Assembly: GCF_000699445.3 (NCBI RefSeq) | Contig: NC_067198.1 | Location: 41,719,691 to 41,783,690, forward strand | Direction: 5' to 3' | DNA length: 64,000 nt | Source: Schistosoma haematobium | Taxonomy: Eukaryota > Platyhelminthes > Trematoda > Strigeidida > Schistosomatidae | Shown: positions 21,226-32,924 of the stretch, piece by piece | Layout: each line of letters starts with the position of its first letter | Numbering within the stretch: position 1 is the stretch's first letter | Translations under genes and position numbers: made by a program | The notes under the pieces: model-generated | What the model was told of the DNA's origin: nothing | Databases searched by the model: none | What the model saw: only the letters and a program-made list of their open reading frames with translations

Positions 21226-21741
21226 GTTAAGTAATTAAGAACGAAAATATTTAGAGGATACAATGAATTCATTGCATTTCGTTGAATTATTATTAGTCAT
21301 ATTCAAAATAATGTGTTTATTTGATTAAAGACATAAATATAGGATGTTGTAATGAACAAATTATCATCAAGGATTAGTGGAACTGTATTAGAAGTGAGAA
21401 TCGCAATGAAGACACAAGTATTTAAAGGTATGGTTTTTGATAGACAATTATTAGGAATGCTCTAGAACATTGGATTGATAAAGTATATAAAAAGGTTAAA
21501 CAAAAGATGAACTTGAAATCATCTAATAATAATCATAATTTCTGAAAATGAACAACAGTGAATTGTTCTTGTTTTTTATATATATGACTGAATCTACTAG
21601 GAAGTATCAGTTCTCTTAAGAATACAAGTACACCTTGATGAGGAATCTCAAGTGATACGAAACCGATATTCAGGATTTTCTACTGATATATTGATAATCA
21701 CTATCGTTGATTCTAGGATAAAATGTTAATAAAAAATTCTT
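21226..21741. other. Intergenic DNA
   Basis: No gene. A cttgatgaggaatctcaagt ... tacgaaaccg pattern at 21635-21668 is reminiscent of hammerhead-like termini (see findings). Confidence 0.35.
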
Positions 21742-21745
21742 TTAT

Positions 21746-22198
21746 TCAGAGAAGGGTTTTTGTGGATATAATAGTAATTTAATAGTTGAATTCATGAGTC
21801 ACTTGAAGTTAGACCACTATGGAAAACCTAGTGACGGTCTGCACGAGGTATTTCCTAGTGTTCTAGTGAGAAGCCATAACCAATGGAGTTGAACGGGGTC
21901 TGTTGTGAGATAGTAACTCATTGATGACATTGGTGGACGGTGGTGCAATTTCATGAATTGGCTGAAGTTAGACACTAACACTGTTGGATGCCGATTCGGT
22001 GGTCTAGAGATTAAGTGCTCGCGTGCGAGACTGATAGGTCCTGGGTTGGAATCTCTTGAGCCGGCATTGTGGATGTGCACTGCAGAGGAGTCCCATGCCA
22101 GGACGAAACGACCGCCTAGTGCTTTCAGGTTTTGGACGGTGATATAATATTGAGCGTTTCATAATCTCAATAAAAGCTCAACAATCCCCACCACCCTT
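21746..22198. mobile_element. Family H: antisense tail joined to full sense unit
   Basis: An antisense tail (21746-21828) is fused to a nearly complete sense unit: lead (ttctagtgagaagccat), A-box region, B box with one change (gggttggaatc), hammerhead and tail. The hammerhead core is cagagga (C-U to C-A), so it is inactive. Confidence 0.7.
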
Positions 22199-22483
22199 TA
22201 TTGATTCTATGACAACTTTGTATGAGACGATTTAACTAAATTTGATTCATTATGAATTGTCTGGAATATAAATCTAAAGATAGAAGGAACTACGAAAGTT
22301 TGACGTTTTTACCAGCATATAACTTGAGAAATTATCAGGGCTTCAAAATACCTTTTTACTCTTTACTATTCACATATTATCAATTGATTATTCACAATAA
22401 TTCATGAAGTCATAGATGTTTACTAACGTTTCAATAATAATCTTTTTAGCAATTCGCAACTCTCAAAAACAACATTTAGGTTA

Positions 22484-23792
22484 CTTACTTACTTACTTCC
22501 ACCTGTTACTCCCAATGGAGCATAGACCACCGATCAGCATTCTCCAACCCACTCAGTCATGGGCCTTCTTTTCTAGTTCCATCCAATTCTTGTTCATTTT
22601 TCTCATGTCTATCTCCATTTGTCGGCGTAATGTGTCGTTTGGTCTTCCTCTTCACCTTCTTTGGCCTTGAGGATTCCATGTGAGGACTTGTCTTGTGACG
22701 CAGTTGGGTGCATTCCTCAATGTGTATCCTATCCACTTCCAGTGCTTCTTCCTGATTTATTACTCCGCTGAGATCTGGTTTGTTCTCTCACACAGTACGT
22801 TGATGTTGATAGTGCCTGACCAACGGATCCGAAGTATTTTGTGTAGACAACTGTTAATAAACACCTGTATTTTCTGGATGATGGCTTTCGTAGTTCTCCA
22901 GGTTTCTGCCCCATACAGTAGAACTGTCTTGACATTTGTATTGAAAATCCTGACCTTGGTAATGGTTGACAGCTGCTTTGAGTTCCAGATGTTCCTCAGT
23001 TGTAAACATGCTGCTCTTGCTTTGCCGATCCGCGCCTTCACATCTGCATCAGATCCACCCTGTTCATCAATGATGCTGCCCAAATATGTAAAGGTTTTTA
23101 CATCTTCCAAATCTTCTCCGTCAATTGTGATTGGATTGGTGCATTCTGTGTTGTATCGGAGAATCCTGCTTTTCCCTTTGTGTATAATGAGACCTATTGC
23201 TGCTGAGGCTGCTGCCACACTGTTCGTCTTCTCTTGCATCTGTTGTTGCGTGTGCGATAGGAGGGCCAGATCATCTGCGAAGTCTAGATCATCCAACTGC
23301 ATCTTAGATGTCCATTGTATCCCATTCTTCCCTTCAGACGTTGACGTCTTCATGATCCAGTCGATCATAAGGAGAAAGAGAAAGGGTGAGAGTAAGCAAC
23401 CTTGCCTAACACCGGTCTTTACTGCGAACGACTTTGTCAACTATCCTCCATGGACGATTTTGCAGTGTAATCCATCATATGAATTCAGTATGATATTGAC
23501 TATCTTCTGAGTCACGCCGTAGTGTCGAAGAGGTTTCCATAGTGTTGTTCTGTCCACGCTATCAAATGCCTTTTCGTAGTCAATGAAGTTGATGTAGAGT
23601 GATGAATTCCATTCAATTGATTGTTCCACAATGATCCGTAGAGTTGCGATTTGGTCTGTACACGATCTATCCCTACGGAATCCTGCCTGTTGGTCACGAA
23701 TTTGGGCGTCTAAGGAGTCCTTCATCCTGTTTACCAATACCCTGTTGAAGACTTTTCCCGGTATTGAGAGAAGAGTGATGCCTCCCTGGCAT
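22484..23792 (-). mobile_element. 5'-truncated RTE retrotransposon with TSD
   Basis: A 1,309-bp insertion flanked by a perfect 10-bp duplication atttaggtta (22474-22483 and 23793-23802). The antisense tail cttacttacttactt lies at the left end. It is truncated inside the RT domain at a GIALLSIPGKVFN-like region. TSD length and tail fit target-primed reverse transcription by RTE. Confidence 0.9.
22620..23737 (-). pseudogene. RTE reverse transcriptase, truncated
   Basis: The minus-strand protein runs from VNRMKDSLDAQIRDQQAGFR (finger/palm) through YINFIDYEKAFDSVDR, TGVRQGCLLSPFLFLLMIDW and the catalytic LDFADDLALL box to the C-terminal [19 protein letters not shown] region. It polymerises cDNA on nicked target DNA in RTE elements. 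One in-frame TAG (23441-23443, where the sister copy at 29685-30611 has CAG) splits the frame. Two tandem TAA codons near 22757 interrupt the SAEEEIRK region. The N-terminal endonuclease is absent. It is not functional. Confidence 0.85.
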
Positions 23793-23865
23793 ATTTAGGT
23801 TATATAGTAATTATTTACAGTAAAACAATTCTTTGGATTGGTAATAATGGATTATTATTTTATTT

Positions 23866-24695
23866 ACTTCATCTTTTTCGCTTCCCTTCGGGATACCAAG
23901 TTAGCGCTTGCCTTGTGATGCAGTTTGGTGATTTCCCTAATGTATGTCCTATCCAATCCCAATGTCTTTGCCCAATGTTGGTTTGTTCCCTCACATAGTA
24001 GGCTGTTGATGATGGTATCCGGATGTTGAGTATCTTGAGTAAAGAATCATTCATGAATACTTGTACCCTCTCGACGATGGTTGTAATAGTTCTCCACGTT
24101 TCAGCTCCGTATAGTAAAACTGACTGCGTTGACGTTAGTATTGAAGATTATGACTTTGATAATAATTGACAGACAGTTGTTTTGAGTTCCATATTTTCTT
24201 CAATTGTAGGAATACGACCATTGCTTTCCCAATCCTCCGACTCACAAATGCATCAGATCCTCCTCGTTCATCAATCATGCTTCCCAAGTATGTGAAAGAT
24301 TCCATGCCTGTAACTCTTCTAGAGTTACTGCCAGTCACATACTAGGGTGAAGAATGAGGGTTGAGCATGAGGTCGGCAACCACATCCCATGGAAAAAATC
24401 TTGCCAAAAAACTCCAACCAGATTGGACAAATTAAACAATTCAAACTCTACCGTGGGAGTTGAAGGAAGACTTATGACGCCTTAGGATGGAATCTGAAAT
24501 TCTTCTTCGTAATTCACGAGATCGATTCTCCTCCTAACAACCAGAGCAACAATTTTTGTAGGTAGATGGAACTTCCGTAGAATGTGTGAGACCTGGATGA
24601 CCAATCAAATAGGTGTTGAAATGAGGAGATACAAGTTGGTAGTACTTGAAATCAGCGAAACCGATTGGATCTAATCTGGACAGCAAAGGTTAGAT
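23866..24695. mobile_element. Inverted chimeric RTE segment, copy 2
   Basis: Same architecture as 14672-15532: antisense RT C-terminal region to about 24324, then sense 5' leader and decayed endonuclease start. 24050-24695 aligns to 14832-15477 at a constant offset of 9,218 with no indels and nine differences counted by eye. Outside this stretch the two copies differ clearly. It lies 64 bp from the insertion 22484-23802. Confidence 0.8.
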
Positions 24696-25210
24696 GTAAT
24701 TTGATGAACAATAAGCAAAACTAATTGACATTTTGAGTTATAAGCCATTTCATTCTATAACTTGCTTTTCTAGCTAATGATTATTATTTTGTGGCGTTTA
24801 TGTTATGTTTCACTTTTTTCATTCTTCTTCTTTATTACTTTCATTGAATTATCTATAGATCATTATCAATCAGTTTTTTGATTTCTTGCTTCAATGTCCT
24901 AAACATTGTCAAAATGTTTTGCTTCCTGTCAGTAAGTTACAGTGCATACTTATACATATACATATGTATATTGTTCCATGTTTATTTAGTTACCTGAACC
25001 ACAATATACAACATCCAACTATATATATACATATATATACAACTGTCTCTTTATCTATCTTAGTACAAATATGATTGACTATCTCATAGATTGACTTCAT
25101 CTACGTAAGTAAGAATCATTTTAAAATCTCAACCTTTTTATTATCACTGATCATTTGCTAATGGGGTATATCTATGTACGTTATGAATAGTCATTAGTAT
25201 AACTTTCTAA
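24696..25210. other. AT-rich intergenic DNA
   Basis: Nothing recognised; a few TATA-rich runs near 24950-25040. Confidence 0.4.
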
Positions 25211-25667
25211 GCAAAGATGGATAGTGGCTAGCAGTGGAATCCAGGATGTGCGTTTCGTCCTATTTGAGACTCGTCAGCTGGAAGTACCTGAGTCTGAGAA
25301 TTGATGTTCACTTCGGAACTCGAACCCAGTACCGTTCGCTTCAAACGCCATCGCGTTATCCACTTAGCTACTGAGTTCTGATAGCCACTTGCTTGTGCAA
25401 TGGAGTGAAGTTTAAATTCACTTGATGTTGTTTTACTTGTATCTTCCCAATTTTATTTTCGACTATAATTGATGTTTACTTGTTTACTCGTTTACGCGCG
25501 TCCTGCATTCTACAGCTAGCCACTATCTATCTTTGCTTAAAAAGCTTGTGACTTAAGGCTATATCGAGGCAATTCGAACATGATGCACATATGCTAACAT
25601 GAAACTGATCAATTGCAGTCCAAAATAACAATGGGAAGATACAAGTAAAACAACACCAAGTGAATTA
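25211..25667. mobile_element. Smα-type SINE, fold-back
   Basis: An antisense unit 25211-25470 (hammerhead, B box, A box) is followed by a sense half-unit 25492-25667 starting acgcgcgtcctgcattctac and ending aacaccaagtgaatt. The minus-strand hammerhead 25239-25283 keeps ctgacga, gtct/ggac stem II, gaaa and a 5-bp stem I, but stem III cannot close. Confidence 0.8.
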
Positions 25668-26782
25668 GTATAACTCCTATTCTTTACTGAAAATGCTCAA
25701 AGAAAGCATAATCTTTTAGTCTAAGAATATATCTCTGATGCCTATTATCTTAAATGTAAGGTAGTATACAAATCAATTATAAAGTTGACTTAAAACTAAA
25801 TGAATAATAAATAATACATTTTTGATGTCTCATTATATACGTATGTATTTTATATATAACTAAATATCCCTATAAAATTACACATAAATCTCGACATCCC
25901 ATGTATTATGATGATGTTTGTGATCAGATATACGAATAAATATATATGCTTACTGAGTCGTTAGTTCATTTTTTTCTCTTATTCCTTCCTCTTCCGGATC
26001 CTTCTACATACTACTCAACACAATCTCCCAGCACACAAAATACCTTTAGGTTAGACAGAAAACTACCGAAGGCTGAACGTTACATCAGTATAAGAGAATA
26101 AGGATTACCCTGAATATATACTTGTATTTTTATTAATTGGTTAAAGATAATTGGTAAGATATCCTGCATGACCTGTTTGATACTCGTCAAGGAAGGTATA
26201 CCTGTAATTCTGAAGGAGCTGATGATCTTTGTGAGAATCAAACCCGTTTCATTAAACTTTGCCCTCCGACAAATTACTAATGAACTATACGAACCATGAC
26301 TGATCTTTACTATGTTCAGGGTTTTTTGTCAACTAGCTTCAATCATTTTATAGAACAGTGAACGAGATGTCGAGTCACTCAGAATAGTAGCTACGTAACA
26401 ACTTGATCAACAGTAGTCAATCCACACTAAAAAAGACTGGACGAACATGACATTGGTCACTATTTAATGTCCAGTCATCTAATTATGTTTTATTTTCAGT
26501 TTCATCAGTCTGAAGATAACGCTACAGTATCTGAATTCCTTAAAAATTATCTCATGAACTTACTGTTTCAGTGAGTGAAGTTTAAAATATCAGTTCACTT
26601 CCACTATTGTACTTATTAGTAAATTAAAAAAACGGTGACATACTAATTGGGATATGAGAAAACTTAACCCAGTCTGATTTATCTGATCTGTCCCACTGTC
26701 AACATGCTAAAATTCCACCAGTCACAGAACGATATTAGTTTTCTCGAGAACTCTCCTTAAAAGTATTCGCTAATCAGTAGAC

Positions 26783-26814
<32 letters not shown>

Positions 26815-27356
26815 TTAATAAGGGGTTGTACAGATATTTCGATTTACAATTTGTTTACGTCAAAGATTTTGATTCATCAACTTCAATGATATTTAATTTG
26901 TTCTGAGGTTTGAAGTTTCTGGATCAGATAACTAATGGAATTATCGGTAATCAGGGATCAAGTGTATAAAACTGGAACAAGACATTTATCCAGCGTTCTT
27001 TCCTTTTCAATGGTTACTAGTTGATGCAAGTCTATTGTAAAAAACGGCTTTAAGCTGATTACTTTTCACAACTCCCATGTTTACTAACATACCCTTAGTT
27101 ACATAGTTAATTAATTAATTACTCACTTAATAACTTAATTACTTACTAGCTAACTAACATACTAACTTGCTCACTTACTCTCTTACCGATATGACGGGAT
27201 ACAAAAGCAAAATTACATTCTTTACTTATTGTGCTGTTTGTTCAACATCATTTTTGTTTCTAAATCAATGTGCTGATTCCTCAGTGTAGTATTCGTTTTG
27301 TTTTTCAGTGTGATATTTTATTCGGTATAACATTAATTTATTTAAGTGTTATCAAA
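25668..27356. other. Intergenic DNA with (TAA)n
   Basis: No gene is recognised. A (AAT)n microsatellite lies at 26782-26820. Around 26180-26280 a tactcgtcaaggaaggtata pattern may be a very old Smα relic. An imperfect CTTA-rich stretch lies near 27115-27185. Confidence 0.4.
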
Positions 27357-27690
27357 ACGGGTTTTGTGGAGATTTTTAGAACTTTCACTTGTTGAAATCA
27401 TGAGCCAATTGAAGCTAGACCACCATGGAAAACCTGGAAGCACTGGATGGCCGTTTCGTCCTAGTATGGAACTTCTCAACAGTGCGAATCCACGACCCCG
27501 CCCCCCGCGAGATTCTAGTTCAGGAACTATCAGTCTTGTTCGCGATCGCTTAACCATTAGACCACTGAGCTGACCAGCATCCAACTAATCCATGAAATTG
27601 CGCCACCGTACACTACTGTTTTCAGTGAGCTGACATCTCACAACAGACCTGGTTGAACTCCACTGATCACGGCTTCTCACTGGAATGTGT
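27357..27690 (-). mobile_element. Family H SINE copy
   Basis: An antisense unit from tail (gttttgtggagatttttaga) to lead (cacggcttctcactgg). It has a strong A-box region and a B-box changed to gattctagttc. The hammerhead core is ttgagaa, so it is inactive. Confidence 0.75.
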
Positions 27691-27997
27691 GATATTCTTG
27701 TATCAAATCAACATGAACTATGCTCAGCGTGACATACAGCGAGTGAATTGTTATAACTTTAACTATTTCTTATATATTTGATTTCGTCCCAACTGTTAAT
27801 TAAAATAGGTGTACAATTAATACACAAATGTGTGTATCTTCGACTAGAGTCGTCGTCGTGTTTTGGGTTTAATGAATTTTCACCGGTAACGGTCTTGGTG
27901 TTCTCACTTCTCGTCGTGAGAATTGCAGTAATTCCTCGTTTTTGAGTATAAATGATAAGCGATCCCGATATAACAAATTGACGACGAGATATAGCAC

Positions 27998-28178
27998 TTG
28001 CTTACTTAGGCCTGTTACCCTTCGTAGAGGAGCATAGGCCGCTGAACAGCAATCCTCAATCAACTCTATCCTGCACTCTCCTTTCCAGTGGTTTCCATTT
28101 GCTATTCATCCTTTTCATGTTTGCTTCCAATTCCCAACGTAATGTGTTATTTGGACTTCCTCTTTTCTTAGGTATCAT
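27998..28178 (-). mobile_element. RTE 3'-end fragment
   Basis: Antisense cttgcttacttaggcctgtt and following RT C-terminal sequence, belonging to the same diverged subfamily as 11445-11797. Confidence 0.65.
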
Positions 28179-28251
28179 TAACAAAATTTGACTTGATAAT
28201 TTCTGATAAATTGAGCATTGGATAGATTGATATAAATAAAATAATATATTT

Positions 28252-28489
28252 GTAATATCTCAATGAGTAGAAAAATTACATTTATTGATGTTTCGTGACT
28301 TAGTATAGGCCAATTCTTCAGTGAAAAAATAACCAACGCAAGAATATTATTATAATGTTCTTGCGTTTTTCCTTTGTACTATTTAAATTTAGATTAATTT
28401 TGATTCGGTTATTTGTCCTCTGAAGAAGTGGACTACACTGAGTCACGAAACGTCAAAAAATTTAATTTTTCTACTCATTGGGATATTAC
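28252..28489. mobile_element. Inverted-repeat element, possible Penelope-like termini
   Basis: Arms of about 82 bp (28252-28334 and 28407-28489) are inverted repeats beginning gtaatatctcaatgagtag. Between them is a small perfect hairpin acgcaagaa ... ttcttgcgt. Each arm contains ctgaagaa ... agtcacgaaac (right arm 28420-28451). That CUGAAGA-(hairpin)-CGAAAC layout recalls hammerhead-like motifs described from Penelope-like element termini. There is no coding capacity. Confidence 0.5.
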
Positions 28490-28505
28490 ATATATACTAA
28501 TTTAT

Positions 28506-28870
28506 TTACTTCAACTTTTCTGTTTTTCTTCAGGATTTTAAGTTGACGCTTGATTCATGGTGTAGTTTGATCATTTCTTCAATGTATGTCCTATCCTATT
28601 CCAATATGTTTTCCTAATTTCCTCTTCAAATAGACTGTTACTGATAGTATCCAGCTAACGGACATTGAGTATTTTGCATAAACAACTGTTTATAAGTGCT
28701 TGTACTCTTTTGATGATGGTTGTAGTAGATCTCCACGTTTCAGCTTTGTACAGTAGAAGTGACTGTGTTGACGTTCGTATTGAAGATTGTGACTTTGATA
28801 TCAATTGACAGACAGTTATTTTGAGTTCTATATGTTTTTCAACTGTAGGAATGTTATCACAACCCCCATT
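28506..28870 (-). mobile_element. RTE fragment, RT C-terminal region
   Basis: The minus-strand frame (28655-28879) reads KITVCQLISKSQSSIRTSTQ then LLLYKAETWRSTTTIIKRVQ, the region following the RT catalytic domain. It is decayed and belongs to the diverged RTE subfamily. It may be the other half of 27998-28178 around the inverted-repeat insertion. Confidence 0.6.
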
Positions 28871-29103
28871 CCGAAGCATAATCCATTACCGTGAGTAAAA
28901 AGATTACAGAATCAATAGGATTTGAAAGTTGAAAATAAAATGTAAAAACAATGAAACTTAAGTTTATTATTACGATAAACGAAAAAAATAACATTTCATG
29001 TTTAAATTAATTTGAGGTAATAAAGAACATTTTTCAATCAAAATGTTTAGATAAGAGGAATGATAGTGAAAAATGTATAGAAAATGCTTGATTAAAGTGC
29101 TAA

Positions 29104-29168
29104 TAGAGACGACCGTCCAATGTTTCCAGATTTTCCATGATGGTCTAGCTTCAATTGACTCATGATCT
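29104..29168 (+). mobile_element. Family H fragment
   Basis: gacgaccgtccaatgtttcc and the tail to gactcatgatctcac. It abuts directly on the truncated 3' side of the long RTE copy. Confidence 0.65.
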
Positions 29169-30836
29169 CACCACCTTTGGCCTTCAAGATTCCACGTGAG
29201 GGCTTGCTTTGTAATACAGTTCGGTGCTTTCCCCAATGTGTGTCTTATCCACTTCCACTGATTCTTCCTGATTTCTTCCTCCGCTGGGATCTGGTTTGTT
29301 CTCTCACACAGTACGTTGATGTTGATAGTGCCTGACCAACGGATCCGAAGTATTTTGTGTAGACAACTGTTAATAAACACTTGTATATTCTGGATGATGG
29401 TTTTCGTAATTCTCCAGGTTTCCGTCACATACGGTAGAACTGTGTTGTCATTTGTATTGAAAATCCTGACTTTGGTGTTGGTTGACAGGTAGCTGTTTTG
29501 AGTTCCGGATGTTCTTCAATTATAGAGATGGTACTCTTCCTTTACCGATCCGCGCTTTCACATCTGCATCATATCGACCGTGTTCATCAATGATGCTGCC
29601 CAAATATGTAAAGGTTTTTGCATCTTCCAAATCTTCTCCGTCAATTGTGATTGGATTGGTGCATTCTGTGTTGTATTGGATAATTTAGCTTTTCCCTTTG
29701 TTTATGTTGAGGATTACTGCTGCTGAGGCTGCTGCCACACTGTTCGTCTTCTCTTGCATCTGTTGTTGCGCTTGGGATAGAAGGGCCAGATCATCTGCGA
29801 AGTCTAGATCGTCTAACTGCATCCTAGCTGTCCATTGTATCCCATTCTTCCCTTCAGACGTTGACGTCTTCATGATCCAGTCGATCATAAGGAGAAAGAG
29901 AAAGGGTGAGAGTAAGTAACCCTGTCTGACACCGGTCTTCACTTCGAACGATTTTGTCAACTGTCGTCCATGCACGATTTTGCAGTTCAATCCACCATAG
30001 GAATTCCGTATGATATTGACTATCTTCTGAGTCACGCCGTAGTGTCGAAGAGGTTTCCATAGTGTTGTTCTGTCCACGCTATCAAATGCCTTTTCGTAGT
30101 CAATGAAGTTGATGTAGAGTGACGAATTCCATTCAATTGATTGTTCCACAATGATCCGTAGAGTTGCGATTTGGTCTGTACACGATCTATCCCTACGGAA
30201 TCCTGCCTGTTGGTCACGAATTTGGGCGTCTAAGGAGTCCTTCATCCTGTTTACCAATACCCTGTTGAAGACTTTTCCCGGTATTGAGAGAAGAGCGATG
30301 CCCCTGTAGTTATCACACTTGTTGAGATCGCCTTTCTTTGGTATCTTGATCAGAAGTCCCTCTTTCCAGTCTGTTGGTACTTGTTCCTCATCCCAAATCT
30401 TATTGAAGAGAATGTAGAGTATCCTTGCAGTTGCCGCTACGTCTGCTTTTAGTGCCTCTGCTGGGATGTTGTCCGGTCCTGCTGCTTTACCACTCTTGAT
30501 TTGCCTGGTGTCCATGCTGATTTCTTCAATTGTCGGTGGGCCGACATCGATTGGGAGGTCCGTGGGTACTGCTTCGATGTTGGGTGGGTTCAGTGGAGCT
30601 AGTCGATTCAAGAGTTGTTTGAAGTGTTCTACCCACCTGTTTCATTGCTCTTGAATGTTGGTGATCACCTCGCCTTCCTTGCTTTTCACTGGTCGTTCTG
30701 GTTTACGATAATTTACAGCGAGTTTCTTTGTTATATCATACAGTTTTCTCATGTTTCCTTCTCTTGCAGCCTTATCCGCCGTCATTGTTAGATCTTCCAC
30801 ATATTTACGTTTGTCGGTTCTGATGCTCCTCTTCAC
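29169..30836 (-). pseudogene. RTE reverse transcriptase
   Basis: The long open part (30611 to 29685) includes KSGKAAGPDNIPAEALK, IPKKGDLNKCDNYRGIALL, QAGFRRDRSCTDQIATLR, YINFIDYEKAFDSVD, TGVRQGYLLSPFLFLLMIDW and the catalytic LDFADDLALL. Upstream in the same frame, separated by one TGA at 30642-30644, comes the linker MKRSIRTDKRKYVEDLTMTA. Downstream, after a frame change near 29685, the C-terminal region continues ([20 protein letters not shown] ... [20 protein letters not shown]). It makes cDNA during target-primed insertion. Stops and shifts make it a pseudogene. Confidence 0.85.
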
Positions 30837-31105
30837 TTGTTTGTTTACTTCTGTGTATTCAGCTTGTGCCTTGGCTTTTTCTGCTCTTGTTCGACTGGTA
30901 TTGATTGCTGCTTTCTTGTTCCTCCTTTCTTGAATCGTATCCAGTGTATCAACAGTGGTACATTCGTTGTGATGGTGCTTCTTGTGGCCCAGGACCTCAT
31001 GACATGTTGAAGTGATTGCCTCTTTGATCCACTTCCAGTTGCTCTCCGTAGTAGTTCCCTCTCCATTGAGCGGATCGGGAAAGGCCTAGAACCTATTGCT
31101 GAGGA

Positions 31106-31953
31106 TTATCTTGAATTTGTTGAGTTTGTCAGTATCCCGAAGAAATGCGGGATTAAACTTTTGTGATGTTGTCCGCCCCGTTCTTCAGCTCCTCTCTTGG
31201 TCTTGACATCCTCCATCGTCCACCTGAACTTTTTGTCGATGCAGATATAGTTCTGGTTCTGCGTAGTGTGAAGTCCATGTGGTTTTGTGTATGTGTTCAT
31301 GTGGGAATATGATGCCGGCTATGACCAGTTTATTGAAGGCACATAGATTTGCAAATCTCTCACCATTTTTGTTTCCTTTCTTCCAGTTCATGTCGTCCCA
31401 TGATGTCTTCATATTCGGTGTTGTCCATTCCAACCTTGGCGTTGAAGTCTCCCATCATAATGGTCAGGTCCTTTGTTGGGCACTTCTCGACGATTGACTG
31501 CAGCCTATTGTAGAATTGATCTTTAGCGTCTTCATTGTAGTCGTTGGTAGGCGCATAGCATTGGATGATGTTCATTGAAATGCCCTCTTTCTTTGTTTTA
31601 AAGGAGGCTTTGATGATCCTTGGTCCATGAGATTCCCATCCTATAAGTGCATTTTGTGCTTGTTTGGACATCATCAATGCAACTCCTTGTGTATGTGGAG
31701 CATTTTCTTCTTCATGTCCGGAGTATAACAGGAGCTCTCCTGAAGTTAGTCGTTGTTGTCCAACTTGCGTCCAGTGTGTTTCACTGATCCCAAGCACCTC
31801 TAAGTTGTAGCTCCTCATTTCTTCAGCAATTTGGAAGGCTCTCCCGGTGTCCCACATTGTACGAGTATTCCATGTACTTAGATAAATGGTTGCTCTGGTT
31901 GTCAGAAGGGGCATCGGCCCCCTTAACATCCGAAGGAACTCGGCCTTCACCAT
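31106..31953 (-). pseudogene. RTE apurinic-type endonuclease domain
   Basis: The frame 31953-31360 reads LSTWNTRTMWDTGRAFQIAE, LGISETHWTQVGQ, IIQCYAPTNDYNED and MMGDFNAKVG: the Asn, Glu and GDFN motifs of the exonuclease-endonuclease-phosphatase fold that nicks target DNA. The reading shifts at about 31360-31430 into FANLCAFNKLVIAGIIFPHE and YICIDKKFRWTMEDVKTKRG. The following segment that should carry the terminal SDH motif is missing (it jumps to QHHKSLIPHF-like linker sequence). The loss of the terminal Asp-His and the shifts inactivate it. An upstream methionine lies at 31953, just inside the 5' leader boundary. Confidence 0.85.
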
Positions 31954-32155
31954 GGGGCGTCATAACTCTTCAAAATGAAGACCTTCTGACTCCGAGGGCG
32001 AAGTTTAAAAGGTTTGAATAATTTTTTCTGGTTAGCGCTTTTTTAGCGAGTTAGTTTTCTACGGGATGGGGACGCTAACCCCATGCCCAACCCTCCTCCT
32101 TTATCTGGGCTTTGAACTGGCAGTAGCCCAACAAGGGCTCCAGTCGGAGTTGAAC

Positions 32156-32924
32156 TTTCATTTCATTGGCTTTCATTAATTTTCATATAAAATGCCCTGG
32201 TAAATATATGTGTGACCATATCGTTCGAAATGAAAGTTGCGCGAATACATCATATTTTACAGATCAACTACGTCTTCTCATTGTTTTACAAAAGTTTGTA
32301 AAGTGGGACTGAATGCTTCATACTGAATTATTTTCGTAACTTTTTCATGTAAATCAGTAAGAAATTCATTACAGAATTCCGGTTGTGTAAAAAAAACGTT
32401 TTAAGGATTCGAAGTTGCTTTATTTTATCATATAAAATTACTTGAATTAAAGTCATCCGGTAACTTGACAAGATTGTCCTTATTTAGTTTAAAACTCATC
32501 ATTTTCGCTATTACAACCATGTTTGCCATTGTGTTGTTATACAATAAGGAGAATGTATTAATATTAGCAATTCGTTTCATATAGTGTCGTCGTTGTCGTC
32601 TTCAATGTTCCCATGAGACACTTGAACACAAACATTTTAAGGGTGATTTTTATTAAAAATTCTTGTTGTCACAGTGATATCGTAGTAAAACAGAACAACC
32701 AAATGCACCTGGATGCAAAATTGCACAGTTATTTGGTAAAATATGAATTCCACATGTGAAGGTTGTGCTGATGATATCGTTCAGGAGAACGATGAAATCT
32801 CCATGACCAATCCAGCTCAGAGAACAAACCTCCATCAAAATGAATACCATACGTTCAATACTTCATATGCAAAATGTCAGTCAACTGTCTCAGACTTTGT
32901 TGTTCCTTCATATCCATTCCAGTT
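32156..32924. other. Intergenic DNA
   Basis: No gene is recognised. A ctgatgatatcgttcaggag aacgatgaaatc pattern at 32767-32798 has hammerhead-like order (see findings). Confidence 0.4.

Larger units (their letters stand above)
29169..32155 (-). mobile_element. Longest RTE-clade retrotransposon copy
   Basis: About 3.0 kb, antisense: 5' leader (32155 down to about 31955), endonuclease, linker, RT and C-terminal region, stopping about 200 bp short of the normal 3' end (no AAGT tail). Gene order endonuclease-RT in one frame, FADD box and the C-terminal segment place it in the RTE clade, to which schistosome SR2-type elements belong. Frames are broken by at least one stop and several shifts, and the end of the endonuclease is deleted, so it is not autonomous. 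Confidence 0.85.

Noticed and set aside
21635..21668. Hammerhead-like cttgatgagg ... tacgaaaccg
   Set aside because: The first core base is U instead of C and no convincing stem II or I could be drawn, so it is not listed as a ribozyme.
22680..23510. 276-residue plus-strand open frame
   Set aside because: It is the complement of the RTE reverse transcriptase on the minus strand; the minus frame has the RT motifs.
30466..30933. Plus-strand frames with hydrophobic, secretory-looking sequence
   Set aside because: They are complements of the RTE RT and linker coding region on the minus strand.
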